Origin: an uncultured Cytophagales bacterium
Lineage (GTDB): Bacteria > Bacteroidota > Bacteroidia > Cytophagales > Amoebophilaceae
Assembly (NCBI GenBank): GCA_946409305.1
Contig: CAMJVU010000004.1
Span: 1-59,929, forward strand
Reading direction: 5' to 3'
DNA: 59,929 bases
Part shown: piece after piece, positions 1 to 8,528 of the stretch
Layout: each line of letters opens with the position of its first letter
How positions within the stretch are numbered: the stretch's first letter is position 1
Notes under the pieces: model-generated
What the model was told of the DNA's origin: nothing
The model's database searches: none
What the model saw: the letters and a program-made list of their open reading frames with translations, nothing else
Translations under genes and position numbers: made by a program

Positions 1-1
1 G

Positions 2-2095
2 AGAATTAAAGAAGAAGAGGAAAGATTGAAGGAAGAAGAGAGAATTAAAGAAGAATTGGAATCTATGAGAAAGATTTGTGAAGGAGAAAACAATTACAAC
101 GACCTTAAAAATATAAGAAGTGAATTATTGAAAATAATAAATAACAATTGCGTCAAGGATAATGAAGAAATTCTAGAATACACAAAAAATCTGGTAAAAC
201 AAGTAGATAAATCAATTAGAGATAAGGTAGAAAATAGCATAAAAAGAGGTTTTAAAAAATGTGAATGTCCTGATCAAGACGAGATAACTTTTTCTAACGT
301 TTTAGCTACAATTTTTTTCATTATGTACAAAAATTGTTTTGAATCAGAAGACTATAATATGATTAAATGTAACGTTAGTGAAGCTATCGACGCAGGAGGA
401 GTGCGAAGACAAATTTTCGATTATTTTTTTACGTGTTTGAAAGAAAATTTTGACTTTTTGAAGGAAAACAAGTTTTACAACGGTGATTCTTGTGGACACT
501 ATAGTGGAAATATCTGTGTTCCAAATTGTATCGAATATTTCATGTATAGATGTTTGGGGGCTGTAATAGCAATGTATGCAGTTAATGGACAAAAATGTGA
601 TATAAAACTACCACTAATAATTTACAAAATGATTTTTGATAGATACGATGAAATTGATGAGTCTGATTTTAAGGATTTGGGATTTCGCAATGATTTTTTA
701 CTCGATGAAGGTGGAGAAACTACTTTTTGTGTGAGTAATAAAGATCAAGACTGTATCGATGGGAAACATTTTTTTACAGACAAAAATATTTTCAATGATA
801 AATTTTTTGATAATTTACGAGATATGTTGACGTACTATAAAGAATTCACTGAATCTTCAGATTTCAAAAAAAGTCACATTAAAACTTTTGAAAAGACAAA
901 AAAACAAGAGGTGAAGTACAAAAAAAAAATTGACGAAATTGGTATCGTTAATAAAAATAGTATCAATTTTTTAAATAACATGTTTGAAAGTAAAAATAGG
1001 AACAACATTGAAAATTTTGATGGTAAAGATCTTAAAAAGTTAAACGATTGTATCGGAAAAATACAAGAACTCGTGAATAATATTCAAAAATATATGGTTG
1101 AAGACTACTCGAAAAAAAGTATTAACAACTTGAAAATTTCGATAGGGAATGATTTGAAAGAGATAGGGGATATCGAAGATATTCTAAGTATGGATGAAGA
1201 TAAGTTTAATGAACAATGTAAAAACAATGATATAAACTATGATTACGTTCGATTGTTTAAAATTATAAGTGAAGCTATTGAATACAATGATGATGTCTGG
1301 AATAACTTAGACAACTTAAATAATAATCTAGACAAACAAGAAAAATTTAATAACAATAACAAAAAGAAGGAAGCCCAATTAGGCAGTATAAATGAATTCA
1401 AAGTTGATGAAACTTTAACTCAAATTTCTGCTGATGGTAAGTTTGGAAATCTTTGTAAAACTTTCCTGAGATCAAAAGGAGTAAAAGAAAATATTTTATC
1501 GAATGAACATTTTGTTTATTACATTATTGGTCAGTTTGTTTTTACAACTGCAATCAGAGATGGAATACTTAGCATAGATAAAAATCTTATTGAAGAATGC
1601 AAAAATGATGTTCAGATTTTCAAATCAATTATTGAAGCTAACCAGAAAATTGATTTAGATGATATGAAAAAAAATATGAGATTTTACTGTTTAGGGTGCA
1701 AAAAAACATTTTGTGGGTATAATGAGATTAACCCCAACTGTAAGAATAAAATATTTTTTGATATGGTTTTTAACACATTAGAAAAAGAAAAAGAGACGGT
1801 TAATGATGACACTTTCCAAAAAGAAATGGGATTTTTTCTTTTTAATCTGACCGGAAGTTCCGTTCTCCATAGTGGTGGTTTTTCTGGATACGGAAATAAA
1901 CCAACGATATCAATTGAATTTGATCATCAGTGGGAACGTATTCCATCTACATTAATTAAATTTCATACTTGTTTTAATAAAATGTCAATTGCATCAGCTG
2001 ATGTTGGTAATGATTCAAATGATGGTGAAAGCTTCAGGAAAGAATTAGAAAATTGTATCAAAAAAAAAATGACTAACATCCTCAACATATCATAG
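2..2095 (+). CDS. HECT-type E3 ubiquitin ligase-like protein, 5' end outside window
   Basis: The reading frame is open to the left edge, so the start is unseen; about 697 codons are present. Numbering from codon 26-28, the N-terminal part is a charged Lys/Glu coiled coil with a repeated RIKEE unit. A HECT N-lobe follows: AIDAGGVRRQIFDYFF at 120-135, YFMYRCLGAVIAMYAVNG at 171-188 and DIKLPLIIYKMIF at 192-204. A Lys/Asn-rich insertion of roughly 250 residues comes next. The C-lobe has FCGYNEIN near 562-569, FNLTGSS at 606-612 and FHTCFNKM, with the presumed thioester Cys at 649. In eukaryotes this fold takes ubiquitin from an E2 onto that Cys and passes it to substrates. A host-directed effector is inferred. 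No close full-length relative is recognised, and the secretion signal, if any, lies outside the window. Confidence 0.82.
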   Translation, partial: RIKEEEERLKEEERIKEELESMRKICEGENNYNDLKNIRSELLKIINNNCVKDNEEILEYTKNLVKQVDKSIRDKVENSIKRGFKKCECPDQDEITFSNVLATIFFIMYKNCFESEDYNMIKCNVSEAIDAGGVRRQIFDYFFTCLKENFDFLKENKFYNGDSCGHYSGNICVPNCIEYFMYRCLGAVIAMYAVNGQKCDIKLPLIIYKMIFDRYDEIDESDFKDLGFRNDFLLDEGGETTFCVSNKDQDCIDGKHFFTDKNIFNDKFFDNLRDMLTYYKEFTESSDFKKSHIKTFEKTKKQEVKYKKKIDEIGIVNKNSINFLNNMFESKNRNNIENFDGKDLKKLNDCIGKIQELVNNIQKYMVEDYSKKSINNLKISIGNDLKEIGDIEDILSMDEDKFNEQCKNNDINYDYVRLFKIISEAIEYNDDVWNNLDNLNNNLDKQEKFNNNNKKKEAQLGSINEFKVDETLTQISADGKFGNLCKTFLRSKGVKENILSNEHFVYYIIGQFVFTTAIRDGILSIDKNLIEECKNDVQIFKSIIEANQKIDLDDMKKNMRFYCLGCKKTFCGYNEINPNCKNKIFFDMVFNTLEKEKETVNDDTFQKEMGFFLFNLTGSSVLHSGGFSGYGNKPTISIEFDHQWERIPSTLIKFHTCFNKMSIASADVGNDSNDGESFRKELENCIKKKMTNILNIS

Positions 2096-2109
2096 ATATG
2101 TTTTTTTTT
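2084..2109 (+). terminator. Intrinsic terminator overlapping the stop codon of the HECT-like gene
   Basis: AACATATC and GATATGTT form an 8-bp stem around the 3-base loop ATA, followed directly by a run of eight or nine T. The TAG stop (2093-2095) lies in the loop and the first stem base, so the terminator begins inside the coding sequence. It faces the convergent ppa gene. Confidence 0.75.
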
Positions 2110-2355
2110 GAGATAATATTATTGTCATGTGTTTGTTACTCTTAGTTGTAGTAAATTATTGCTATTTTTTATTTTTCCAACTTCACCAATTCGAAAACAT
2201 AAAAAAATTTAAACTTCTATTCCATGTTGTATTACTAAAAAAACCATAACAAAGATCCTTTCGTCCACTACCATAATTAAAACCTCACTCCTAATCAAAA
2301 AAACACCCAACAACTAAATTCACAAACTATGTATTCTTTGAATAACTAACTAACT

Positions 2356-2838
2356 TTAACCACTTATTTTATAAGATTCTATAGATTTATAGGCATCATT
2401 AGCATTACCCTTCCCCAAAACTTTTACATATTTTCCAACTTCTAAATCTTTATAATGTTTAAAAAAATGAATAAATTCATCTATTGTTTGTTTAGGCAAA
2501 TCGTCAATATCATCAATACCCACATACATCTTATCCACTTTTTCAGACGGTACACATATTATTTTTTCATCAAGTCCTTTTTCATCTTCCATGTAAATTA
2601 TCCCTATTGGCTTTGAGGAAATAGAACACCCCGGAATTAGCTGATAAGGACATACAACAAGTGCATCTAAAGGATCACCATCTTTTGCTAAAGTCTTAGG
2701 GATAAAACCATAATTAGCAGGATAAACCATCAATGTTTGTAATAATCTATCCACAACAAGCATTCCACTCTCTTTATTAAGCTCATATTTTATATTCGTA
2801 TGAAGAGGAATTTCGACCACCACATCAATGTAATCCAT
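2356..2838 (-). CDS. ppa: Inorganic pyrophosphatase (family I)
   Basis: Hydrolyses pyrophosphate to two phosphates in the cytoplasm, pulling nucleic-acid synthesis and aminoacylation forward. The family I signature is present: DGDPLDALV carries the metal-binding Asp residues, preceded by YPANYGFIP. At 160 aa it is about 15 residues shorter at the N-terminus than the E. coli enzyme; an in-frame stop just upstream of the ATG rules out an extension. It starts 19 bases after tRNA-Val on the same strand, so it may be the last gene of the ribosomal transcript. The sequence resembles the short proteobacterial-type enzyme, which may reflect transfer; that was not tested. Confidence 0.93.
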   Translation of the reverse strand: MDYIDVVVEIPLHTNIKYELNKESGMLVVDRLLQTLMVYPANYGFIPKTLAKDGDPLDALVVCPYQLIPGCSISSKPIGIIYMEDEKGLDEKIICVPSEKVDKMYVGIDDIDDLPKQTIDEFIHFFKHYKDLEVGKYVKVLGKGNANDAYKSIESYKISG

Positions 2839-2857
2839 ACCAGATTATAAAAAGAAG

Positions 2858-2931
2858 TGAGCGATATTGGACTCGAACCAATGACCTCTTCGATGTCAAC
2901 GAAACGCTCTAACCAACTGAGCTAATCACTC
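2858..2931 (-). tRNA. tRNA-Val (anticodon GAC)
   Basis: A full cloverleaf reads on the minus strand: acceptor GAGTGAT/ATCGCTC, D-arm GCTC/GAGC, anticodon stem TTTCG/CGAAG with loop TTGACAT (anticodon GAC), T-arm ATTGG-TTCGAGT-CCAAT and discriminator A. No CCA is encoded, so the CCA-adding enzyme must complete it. It sits 12 bases after rplQ and 19 before ppa, and is probably cut from an operon transcript. Confidence 0.95.
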
Positions 2932-2943
2932 ATATCCACAAAT

Positions 2944-3327
2944 CTATCCACTCTTCCTTTTATAAATATCATTAAAATCAACTAATTCAATCATACACAT
3001 CTGCGCATTATCCCCAAACCTGTTTCCTAACTTTACTATCCTTGTATACCCTCCGTTCCTCCCAGCAACAACACCAGACACTTCATTAAACAACTCTTTA
3101 ACAACCTCCTTATCCTGTAATTTGGAAAAAACAACACGTCTTATGTGAGTAGAATCACTCTTTGACATGTTAACAATCCTCTCTACTTTACCTCTTACGG
3201 CCTTCGCTTTAGCTAAGGTTGTAAAAACCCTCTTTTTTAAAATTATAGACTTTACCAAATTTTTTAACAGAGCCCCCCTATGCCCACGATCACGCCCCAA
3301 ATGATTAAAACTTTTTCCGTGCTTCAT
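2944..3327 (-). CDS. rplQ: 50S ribosomal protein L17
   Basis: Large-subunit protein near the peptide exit tunnel. It begins with the conserved L17 start MKHGKSFNHLGRDRGHRGA, followed by LLKNLVKSIILKKRVFTT, and ends with the GGYTRIVKLGNRFGD region. The 127-residue length is close to the shortest family members and lacks the C-terminal extension of many free-living Bacteroidota. Its ATG overlaps the rpoA stop in an ATGA junction, which suggests coupled translation. Confidence 0.97.
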   Translation of the reverse strand: MKHGKSFNHLGRDRGHRGALLKNLVKSIILKKRVFTTLAKAKAVRGKVERIVNMSKSDSTHIRRVVFSKLQDKEVVKELFNEVSGVVAGRNGGYTRIVKLGNRFGDNAQMCMIELVDFNDIYKRKSG

Positions 3328-4310
3328 ATTGACGTATTAATGCTAGACAAACTCATTTTTAAAGAAAGCTGATTATTCTTTAAAAACGTACTAATTTCAT
3401 TCAATGTTTTCTTCCCTACATTCTTTAAAGACTTTAACGTTCCTTCATCCAACGATACCAAATCCTTCACTGTATGAACTCCACCACCCACAAGGCAATT
3501 ATAAGCTCTTGAGGACAATTCTCCACTCCTCACAAGGTCACTTATATTTAAAGACAAAACTTTTTTTAATTTCAGATCATCAATATCTAAGTACGACACC
3601 TCGCTATTACTTAAAAACTTATCCTCATTGAACAAAGCAAAAAGGTCACTCAAAATTTTAGAAGATTTCACAATAACATCCATCGGAGAAACGGTTCCAT
3701 CAGTTGTAACAGTGAAACTTAAAGAATCGTAGTCCACTTTCTTCCCAACCCTTGCACTAGAAACATCGAAGCTAACATTCTTGATAGGCGAATATATAGA
3801 ATCTATTGCAATAACATCATTTTCAAAGATCTGATTATGTTCCGTCGCCCCTTCATATCCACGACCATAACCAATATACAGATCGATCATAATGTTAAGA
3901 GATGGTGATGAATGACATATAATAAGGTCTTCATTAACGATCTTAAAATTAGATAAATATGAGTTTATAAACTTTCCATCAACACAATCATTAGACAAAC
4001 TTATAGAAACCTTTTCAGAATCGATATTACCCTTAGTCTTAACCAATCTTACTTTTTTTAGATTTAGTATAATATTCATCACATCTTCCTTTACACCTTC
4101 TATAACACCAAACTCATTATTAACTCCGGGAACTCGTATAGCCTGCACAGCATAACCACACATAGAAGACAACAAAACACGCCTCAACGCATTGCCGACA
4201 GTGACCCCATAACCACGCTCCAAAGGTTCAAACAAAAAAGTTGAACATGAATCACCATGCTCCGTAACGATAACATCATTAGGAATAACAAATTTCTTAT
4301 CAAAACTCAT
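3324..4310 (-). CDS. rpoA: RNA polymerase alpha subunit
   Basis: Assembly platform of RNA polymerase. The N-terminal dimerisation domain shows PLERGYGVTVGNALRRVLL, the usual alpha contact region. The C-terminal domain (about 260-315) retains the helix-hairpin-helix core, with LSSRAYNCL and LKNVGKKTLNEI, so contact with DNA or regulators remains possible. The length of 328 aa is typical. It lies between rpsD (6-base gap) and rplQ (ATGA overlap). Confidence 0.98.
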   Translation of the reverse strand: MSFDKKFVIPNDVIVTEHGDSCSTFLFEPLERGYGVTVGNALRRVLLSSMCGYAVQAIRVPGVNNEFGVIEGVKEDVMNIILNLKKVRLVKTKGNIDSEKVSISLSNDCVDGKFINSYLSNFKIVNEDLIICHSSPSLNIMIDLYIGYGRGYEGATEHNQIFENDVIAIDSIYSPIKNVSFDVSSARVGKKVDYDSLSFTVTTDGTVSPMDVIVKSSKILSDLFALFNEDKFLSNSEVSYLDIDDLKLKKVLSLNISDLVRSGELSSRAYNCLVGGGVHTVKDLVSLDEGTLKSLKNVGKKTLNEISTFLKNNQLSLKMSLSSINTSI

Positions 4311-4316
4311 AACAAC

Positions 4317-4898
4317 TTACCTAGAATAAAACTCAACGACACTATCCACATTCAATTTCCTAGAAACATCCTTAAGCGCAGGCATCTCCATAATTCTTCC
4401 CACATTAGCAACATCATCCCACTCCAACCACGTGCAATTATTTCTCTTTACATCTGTCCTCACACATTCATTATCTCTACATTTTATTATATCTCCCTTC
4501 TTAACAGAATAAGAGGCAACATTAACGACCTTATCGTTTACTGATATAAACTTGTGGGACACCATTTGCCTAGCTTTCTTACGAGACCCAGCCAATCCCA
4601 AACGATATACGACACTATCCAACCTAGTTTCAAGCATACGCGATACAACATCCTCCGTATTTTCCTTTCTCCTTGCAGCCTTAAAAACCATATTTGACAA
4701 CTGCCTCTCCCTTATTCCATAAACGTACAAAATTTTCTTTTTACTTGACTCCAATTGTCCATACTCAGTTCTTTTTAGTGGCTTATCACAATGTTGTCCA
4801 GGTCTTTTCTTTCTCCTCTGCAAAACCTTACTATAACCAAACACCCTATCACCAAAAGCCCTTGAAATCCTATTTTTAGGACCTAAATATCTTCCCAT
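4317..4898 (-). CDS. rpsD: 30S ribosomal protein S4
   Basis: Primary 16S rRNA-binding protein that starts 30S assembly. It begins MGRYLGPKNRISRAFGD and has the S4 RNA-binding domain at RLDSVVYRLGLAGSRKKAR. The CTWLEWDDVANVGRIMEMP segment is of the Bacteroidota type, and no zinc-binding Cys cluster is present. Its place between rpsK and rpoA is characteristic of that phylum's alpha operon. It has 193 aa, slightly shorter than usual. Confidence 0.97.
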   Translation of the reverse strand: MGRYLGPKNRISRAFGDRVFGYSKVLQRRKKRPGQHCDKPLKRTEYGQLESSKKKILYVYGIRERQLSNMVFKAARRKENTEDVVSRMLETRLDSVVYRLGLAGSRKKARQMVSHKFISVNDKVVNVASYSVKKGDIIKCRDNECVRTDVKRNNCTWLEWDDVANVGRIMEMPALKDVSRKLNVDSVVEFYSR

Positions 4899-4905
4899 AT
4901 TTTCA

Positions 4906-5271
4906 CTACTTTCTCATTTTAGGAGGCCTACATCCGTTATGAGGAATAGGAGTGATATCAACCACACTCAATATATTCATACCATTCTCATAAACACTTC
5001 TGACGGCAAAATCACGCCCATTCCCAGGACCAGAAACGAAAACATCAACAGATTTCATCCCCCCATCAAAAACTTTCTTTACACAATCTGAAACGACCAT
5101 CTGAGCCGCATATGGAGTATTCTTCTTCTTCCCCCCTTTAAAACCAACCTTACCAGCAGAAGACCAAGCAATAACATTCCCCAAGTCGTCCGTAACACTC
5201 ACAATAACATTATTATAACTCGTTTTAATATAAACCCTCCCTGTAGCTGGTATTATCTTCTTCTTACTCAT
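4906..5271 (-). CDS. rpsK: 30S ribosomal protein S11
   Basis: Platform protein of the small subunit, close to the mRNA exit and the E site. It shows GRVYIKTSYNNVIVSVTD at the N-terminus, FKGGKKKNTPYAAQMV in the middle, and the conserved C-terminal end DITPIPHNGCRPPKMRK. At 121 aa the basic N-terminal tail is shortened. It lies between rpsM (2-base gap) and rpsD. Confidence 0.98.
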   Translation of the reverse strand: MSKKKIIPATGRVYIKTSYNNVIVSVTDDLGNVIAWSSAGKVGFKGGKKKNTPYAAQMVVSDCVKKVFDGGMKSVDVFVSGPGNGRDFAVRSVYENGMNILSVVDITPIPHNGCRPPKMRK

Positions 5272-5273
5272 GA

Positions 5274-5648
5274 CTACTTAGTGACCTTCTTTTTGTTAGC
5301 AACAGTCTTTCTCTTACCTTTTCTCGTTCTGCAATTATTCTTCGTCTTCTGCCCCCTTACTGGCAATCCCAAACTATGTCTTACTCCACGATAACACCTA
5401 ATATCAACTAAATTTTTTATGTTTAAACGCACCTCACTCCGTAAATCTCCTTCCACTTTCAGATTATTTGTAATAAAAGAATGTATTAATTGAAAATCAT
5501 TTGGAGTCCACTCCCTAACTTTTTTATTCCCCACCTTCGTACTATCCAATATTTTCTTCGCCAGATTCCTACCAATACCATACACGTGCGTCAAGGCAAT
5601 CTCTCCACGCTTATCATCTGGAATATCAACTCCAACAATCCTTACCAT
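5274..5648 (-). CDS. rpsM: 30S ribosomal protein S13
   Basis: Head protein of the 30S subunit that contacts the P-site tRNA and the 50S subunit. The ATG at 5648 gives the usual start [19 protein letters not shown]; a TTG two codons upstream is less likely. Further family marks are [14 protein letters not shown], the [18 protein letters not shown] motif and a basic tail. It is 124 aa and starts 2 bases after rpmJ ends. Confidence 0.98.
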   Translation of the reverse strand: MVRIVGVDIPDDKRGEIALTHVYGIGRNLAKKILDSTKVGNKKVREWTPNDFQLIHSFITNNLKVEGDLRSEVRLNIKNLVDIRCYRGVRHSLGLPVRGQKTKNNCRTRKGKRKTVANKKKVTK

Positions 5649-5650
5649 AA

Positions 5651-5767
5651 TCAACCCTGTCTTTGCTTAAATTTGGGATTTTTCTTACAAACAACGTATA
5701 GAACCCCCTCCCTTTTAACAATTTTACAATCAGCACTCCTTCTTTTCAGCGACGACCTCACCTTCAT
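5651..5767 (-). CDS. rpmJ: 50S ribosomal protein L36
   Basis: A 38-residue gene read directly from the minus strand, starting [20 protein letters not shown] and ending NPKFKQRQG with a TGA stop. It fits the slot between infA and rpsM, where L36 normally sits. Only two of the four zinc ligands of zinc-bound L36 remain (Cys14 and Cys27), and Phe replaces the usual His. This matches the zinc-poor Bacteroidota form. Confidence 0.95.
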   Translation of the reverse strand: MKVRSSLKRRSADCKIVKREGVLYVVCKKNPKFKQRQG

Positions 5768-5814
5768 ACCCTCAATTTAAGCACTTATCACAAATTAATA
5801 ATATTATTTAAGTA

Positions 5815-6027
5815 TTAATATTTTTCAATAATCCTTCCCTTCCATAAATCATACTGAGAAAGTTCCAATTTTACTTTATTCCCAGCTATAATACGTACAT
5901 ATTTTTTCCGTATCTTTCCAGAGATATTTGCCCTAACAATATGCCCATTACTAATTTTTACACTGTATTCTGCATTTGGATATACCTTTTCTACTATTCC
6001 ATCAACAACAATAATAGAATCATTCAT
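5815..6027 (-). CDS. infA: Translation initiation factor IF-1
   Basis: A small OB-fold protein that occupies the 30S A site during initiation. The 70 residues fit the family; recognisable parts are DSIIVVDGIVEKVYPNAEY, the RANISGKIRKKYVRI strand region and a final WKGRIIEKY. The gap to map is 2 bases and the gap to rpmJ 47 bases, so it belongs to the same transcript. Confidence 0.96.
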   Translation of the reverse strand: MNDSIIVVDGIVEKVYPNAEYSVKISNGHIVRANISGKIRKKYVRIIAGNKVKLELSQYDLWKGRIIEKY

Positions 6028-6029
6028 AA

Positions 6030-6785
6030 TTATTCACAATACTTAAAACTTGACAATAATTTCGGACAATTATTTTGAACTAACACAGTATTTTCATAAT
6101 GAGCAGAAAAACTACCATCAGCAGAAACAACAGTCCATCCATCGCTCAAACATTTTGTTTTCCCATTTCCGTAATTAACTATTGGTTCAATGGCTATCAT
6201 CATATTCTTTTTTAGCAAACTACCGCTATTCTTTTTGCCATAATTATACACAATTGGTTTCTCATGAAAAGACTTCCCTACACCATGCCCTGCATATTCT
6301 TTTACAACACTAAACCCCGACCCAGTAACATAACTTTCTATAACGTTCCCAATATCCCCTGTTCTATTCCCAGTTATTGCCTTACTCAAAGCCAAACGCA
6401 AACTTTCCCTCGTCACTTGCAACATTCTTTTTATACTATCATCTACACATCCTACAGAGAAAGTATAAGCCCCATCACTATAGTACCCATTATACACAAC
6501 TCCACTATCGACAGAAACTACATCGCCATCTTCAAGCTCATACTTAGATGGAATACCATGAACAACAACATTATTAACAGAAAGACACAAAGTCGAAGGG
6601 TAACCACAATATCCCTTACAGGCAGGAATACACCCATTGTCGAGAATAAAACTTTCCGCTACCTTATCTAAATAAATCAAACTTACACCCGGTCTTATTT
6701 CATTCTTCAACACTCCCAACATTCTAGATAGAACATCCCCACCAAAAATTACGCACTCAAGTTCCTCGTCAGTTTGAATAATCAT
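6030..6785 (-). CDS. map: Methionine aminopeptidase type I
   Basis: Removes the N-terminal Met from nascent proteins in the cytosol. All five metal ligands of the pita-bread fold are visible: Asp93 (SVDSG), Asp104 (YSDGA), His167 (AGHGVG), Glu200 (AIEP) and Glu231 (HYENT); His76 and His174 are also in place. The length of 251 aa is normal for type I. The first 17 bases overlap the end of secY, an unusually large overlap for this cluster. Confidence 0.97.
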   Translation of the reverse strand: MIIQTDEELECVIFGGDVLSRMLGVLKNEIRPGVSLIYLDKVAESFILDNGCIPACKGYCGYPSTLCLSVNNVVVHGIPSKYELEDGDVVSVDSGVVYNGYYSDGAYTFSVGCVDDSIKRMLQVTRESLRLALSKAITGNRTGDIGNVIESYVTGSGFSVVKEYAGHGVGKSFHEKPIVYNYGKKNSGSLLKKNMMIAIEPIVNYGNGKTKCLSDGWTVVSADGSFSAHYENTVLVQNNCPKLLSSFKYCE

Positions 6786-8061
6786 TACCTACACTAAATT
6801 CATCGATACGTTCATAACGATAAAGTAATAAAAAACTTTCTATATACTTAACATTTTCAACTCCAGAAGAAACTAAGATTAACAACGAAGTCCCTCCAAA
6901 AAAATGAGAAAAAGATTGCCCAACTCCTAAACTAGTGGCAATTGTTGGCAAAATGGCAACAATAATCAAACTAACGGAACCAGGAAAAGCAATTAAATTC
7001 ATAATCCTATCGATATAATCAGCAGTAGGCTTCCCTGGCGCTACCCCAGGAATAAACTCCCCCCCCCTTTTTAAATCATCAGCAATCTTCATCGGATTAA
7101 TATTAATCGCAAGATACATATAAGAAAACAGAACAATTACCAGTGCATACACTGCACAATAAAATAACGAAGTTACATTTGCTAAACTTTCGTAAACGTA
7201 TAAACAGAAGCCATTCTTATCTGATAGAATTTTAAAGACAAAAGATATCATGAACATAAAAACCTGAGCGAAAATAACTGGCATAATTCCAGCCCCTATA
7301 AATTTTTGTGGTAAGTACTGAATTTTCCTACCCAGGTCTTCAAAAGACATAGTCTCCTTCACTCGCAAAAGCTTAATTTTTCTAACAGCTAAATTTATGG
7401 TAATGGCAAAAAATATGGCAGAGATAAAGAAAAAAATCTCACCAACAAAAACAAACACATTATCTCCTTTTATTACGAATTCCTCATAAATAGAACTTGG
7501 TAACGTAGATAAAATACCAATAAGAATAAGTGTGGATATTCCCTGTCCGAAACCACAATCAGTTATTTTCTCTCCTATCCAAACACATACCATAGAACCA
7601 GCAGAAAGGACAAAAACTGCAATAAATAAAAATATTTTTCTATCAACAATCAACCAGGTATCCTGAACCAAATAATTCAAAAAGACGATACTTTGAAAAA
7701 CAGAAATCAACAACGTTAAACCTTTTGTAATACGAGACATTTTTGATCGTCCATATTGTCCATCCATACTTATTCTCTGAAAAGATGGGTAAACCAAAGA
7801 TAGCAAATGAACAATAATTGATGCATTGATATAAGGCATTATTCCCAATCCGAAAATAGATATGTTCCCAAAAGCCCCCCCCAAAAACAGATCCAACATT
7901 TTTAACAAACCATTTTCACTTTTGGTCACACTATTCACATCAATTCCAGGTAAAACTATAAGACCCCCAAATCTGAAAATGCATATCAAGAAAAAAAACT
8001 TTATCAAGTCACTCAACAAACCAGATTTCTTCAGAAAAACACTTAACTGAGACAAGTACAT
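6769..8061 (-). CDS. secY: Sec translocon channel subunit SecY
   Basis: Forms the inner-membrane channel through which unfolded proteins are exported or inserted. I take the ATG at 8061 (430 aa, start MYLSQLSVFLKK); a GTG ten codons upstream would overlap rplO. About ten hydrophobic segments are seen, with FRFGGLIVLPGID early and GKPTADYIDRIMNLIAFPG late. This is the export route for the many signal-peptide proteins in the window. Confidence 0.97.
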   Translation of the reverse strand: MYLSQLSVFLKKSGLLSDLIKFFFLICIFRFGGLIVLPGIDVNSVTKSENGLLKMLDLFLGGAFGNISIFGLGIMPYINASIIVHLLSLVYPSFQRISMDGQYGRSKMSRITKGLTLLISVFQSIVFLNYLVQDTWLIVDRKIFLFIAVFVLSAGSMVCVWIGEKITDCGFGQGISTLILIGILSTLPSSIYEEFVIKGDNVFVFVGEIFFFISAIFFAITINLAVRKIKLLRVKETMSFEDLGRKIQYLPQKFIGAGIMPVIFAQVFMFMISFVFKILSDKNGFCLYVYESLANVTSLFYCAVYALVIVLFSYMYLAININPMKIADDLKRGGEFIPGVAPGKPTADYIDRIMNLIAFPGSVSLIIVAILPTIATSLGVGQSFSHFFGGTSLLILVSSGVENVKYIESFLLLYRYERIDEFSVGNDYSN

Positions 8062-8075
8062 ATTCACTATAAAAA

Positions 8076-8522
8076 TTATAAGACGATACACTTACCGCCA
8101 TTTTCCTTCTCCACAACCTCTTGGACTGATTTAGAAAAACCATTTGCATGAATGGTAATGCCCTTACTCAACTTTTCTTTTCCAAGTACAACCTTATATT
8201 GTCTTATATTTTTTTTCAAAACACCACACGATTTTAACACATCAAGGTCAAAACTAACGACACCATCATTAGCCAAACGGATCAACCTATCCAAAGAGAC
8301 GTAACACTTTGCAATTAACCTTTTACCTAAAGAATGAATAATAGGTAACTTCTTATACAACGGTGTCTGTCCTCCTTCGAAACCCACTTTACTTTTATAG
8401 CCACTTCTAGATTTGTTCCCATTATTTCCACGACAAGAAGTTCCACCACGGCAACCACCACGTCCAACTCGCTTCTTTTTCTTCTTAGAACCGACAGAAT
8501 ACTTCAAATTGTACAACTCCAT
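8076..8522 (-). CDS. rplO: 50S ribosomal protein L15
   Basis: Late-assembling large-subunit protein. The glycine/arginine-rich N-terminus is clear ([16 protein letters not shown], then [13 protein letters not shown]) and the C-terminal globular part ends [15 protein letters not shown]. It is 148 aa. It follows rpsE with a gap of only 6 bases, so rpmD (L30), which normally lies between these two genes, is absent. Confidence 0.97.
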   Translation of the reverse strand: MELYNLKYSVGSKKKKKRVGRGGCRGGTSCRGNNGNKSRSGYKSKVGFEGGQTPLYKKLPIIHSLGKRLIAKCYVSLDRLIRLANDGVVSFDLDVLKSCGVLKKNIRQYKVVLGKEKLSKGITIHANGFSKSVQEVVEKENGGKCIVL

Positions 8523-8528
8523 AACTAC

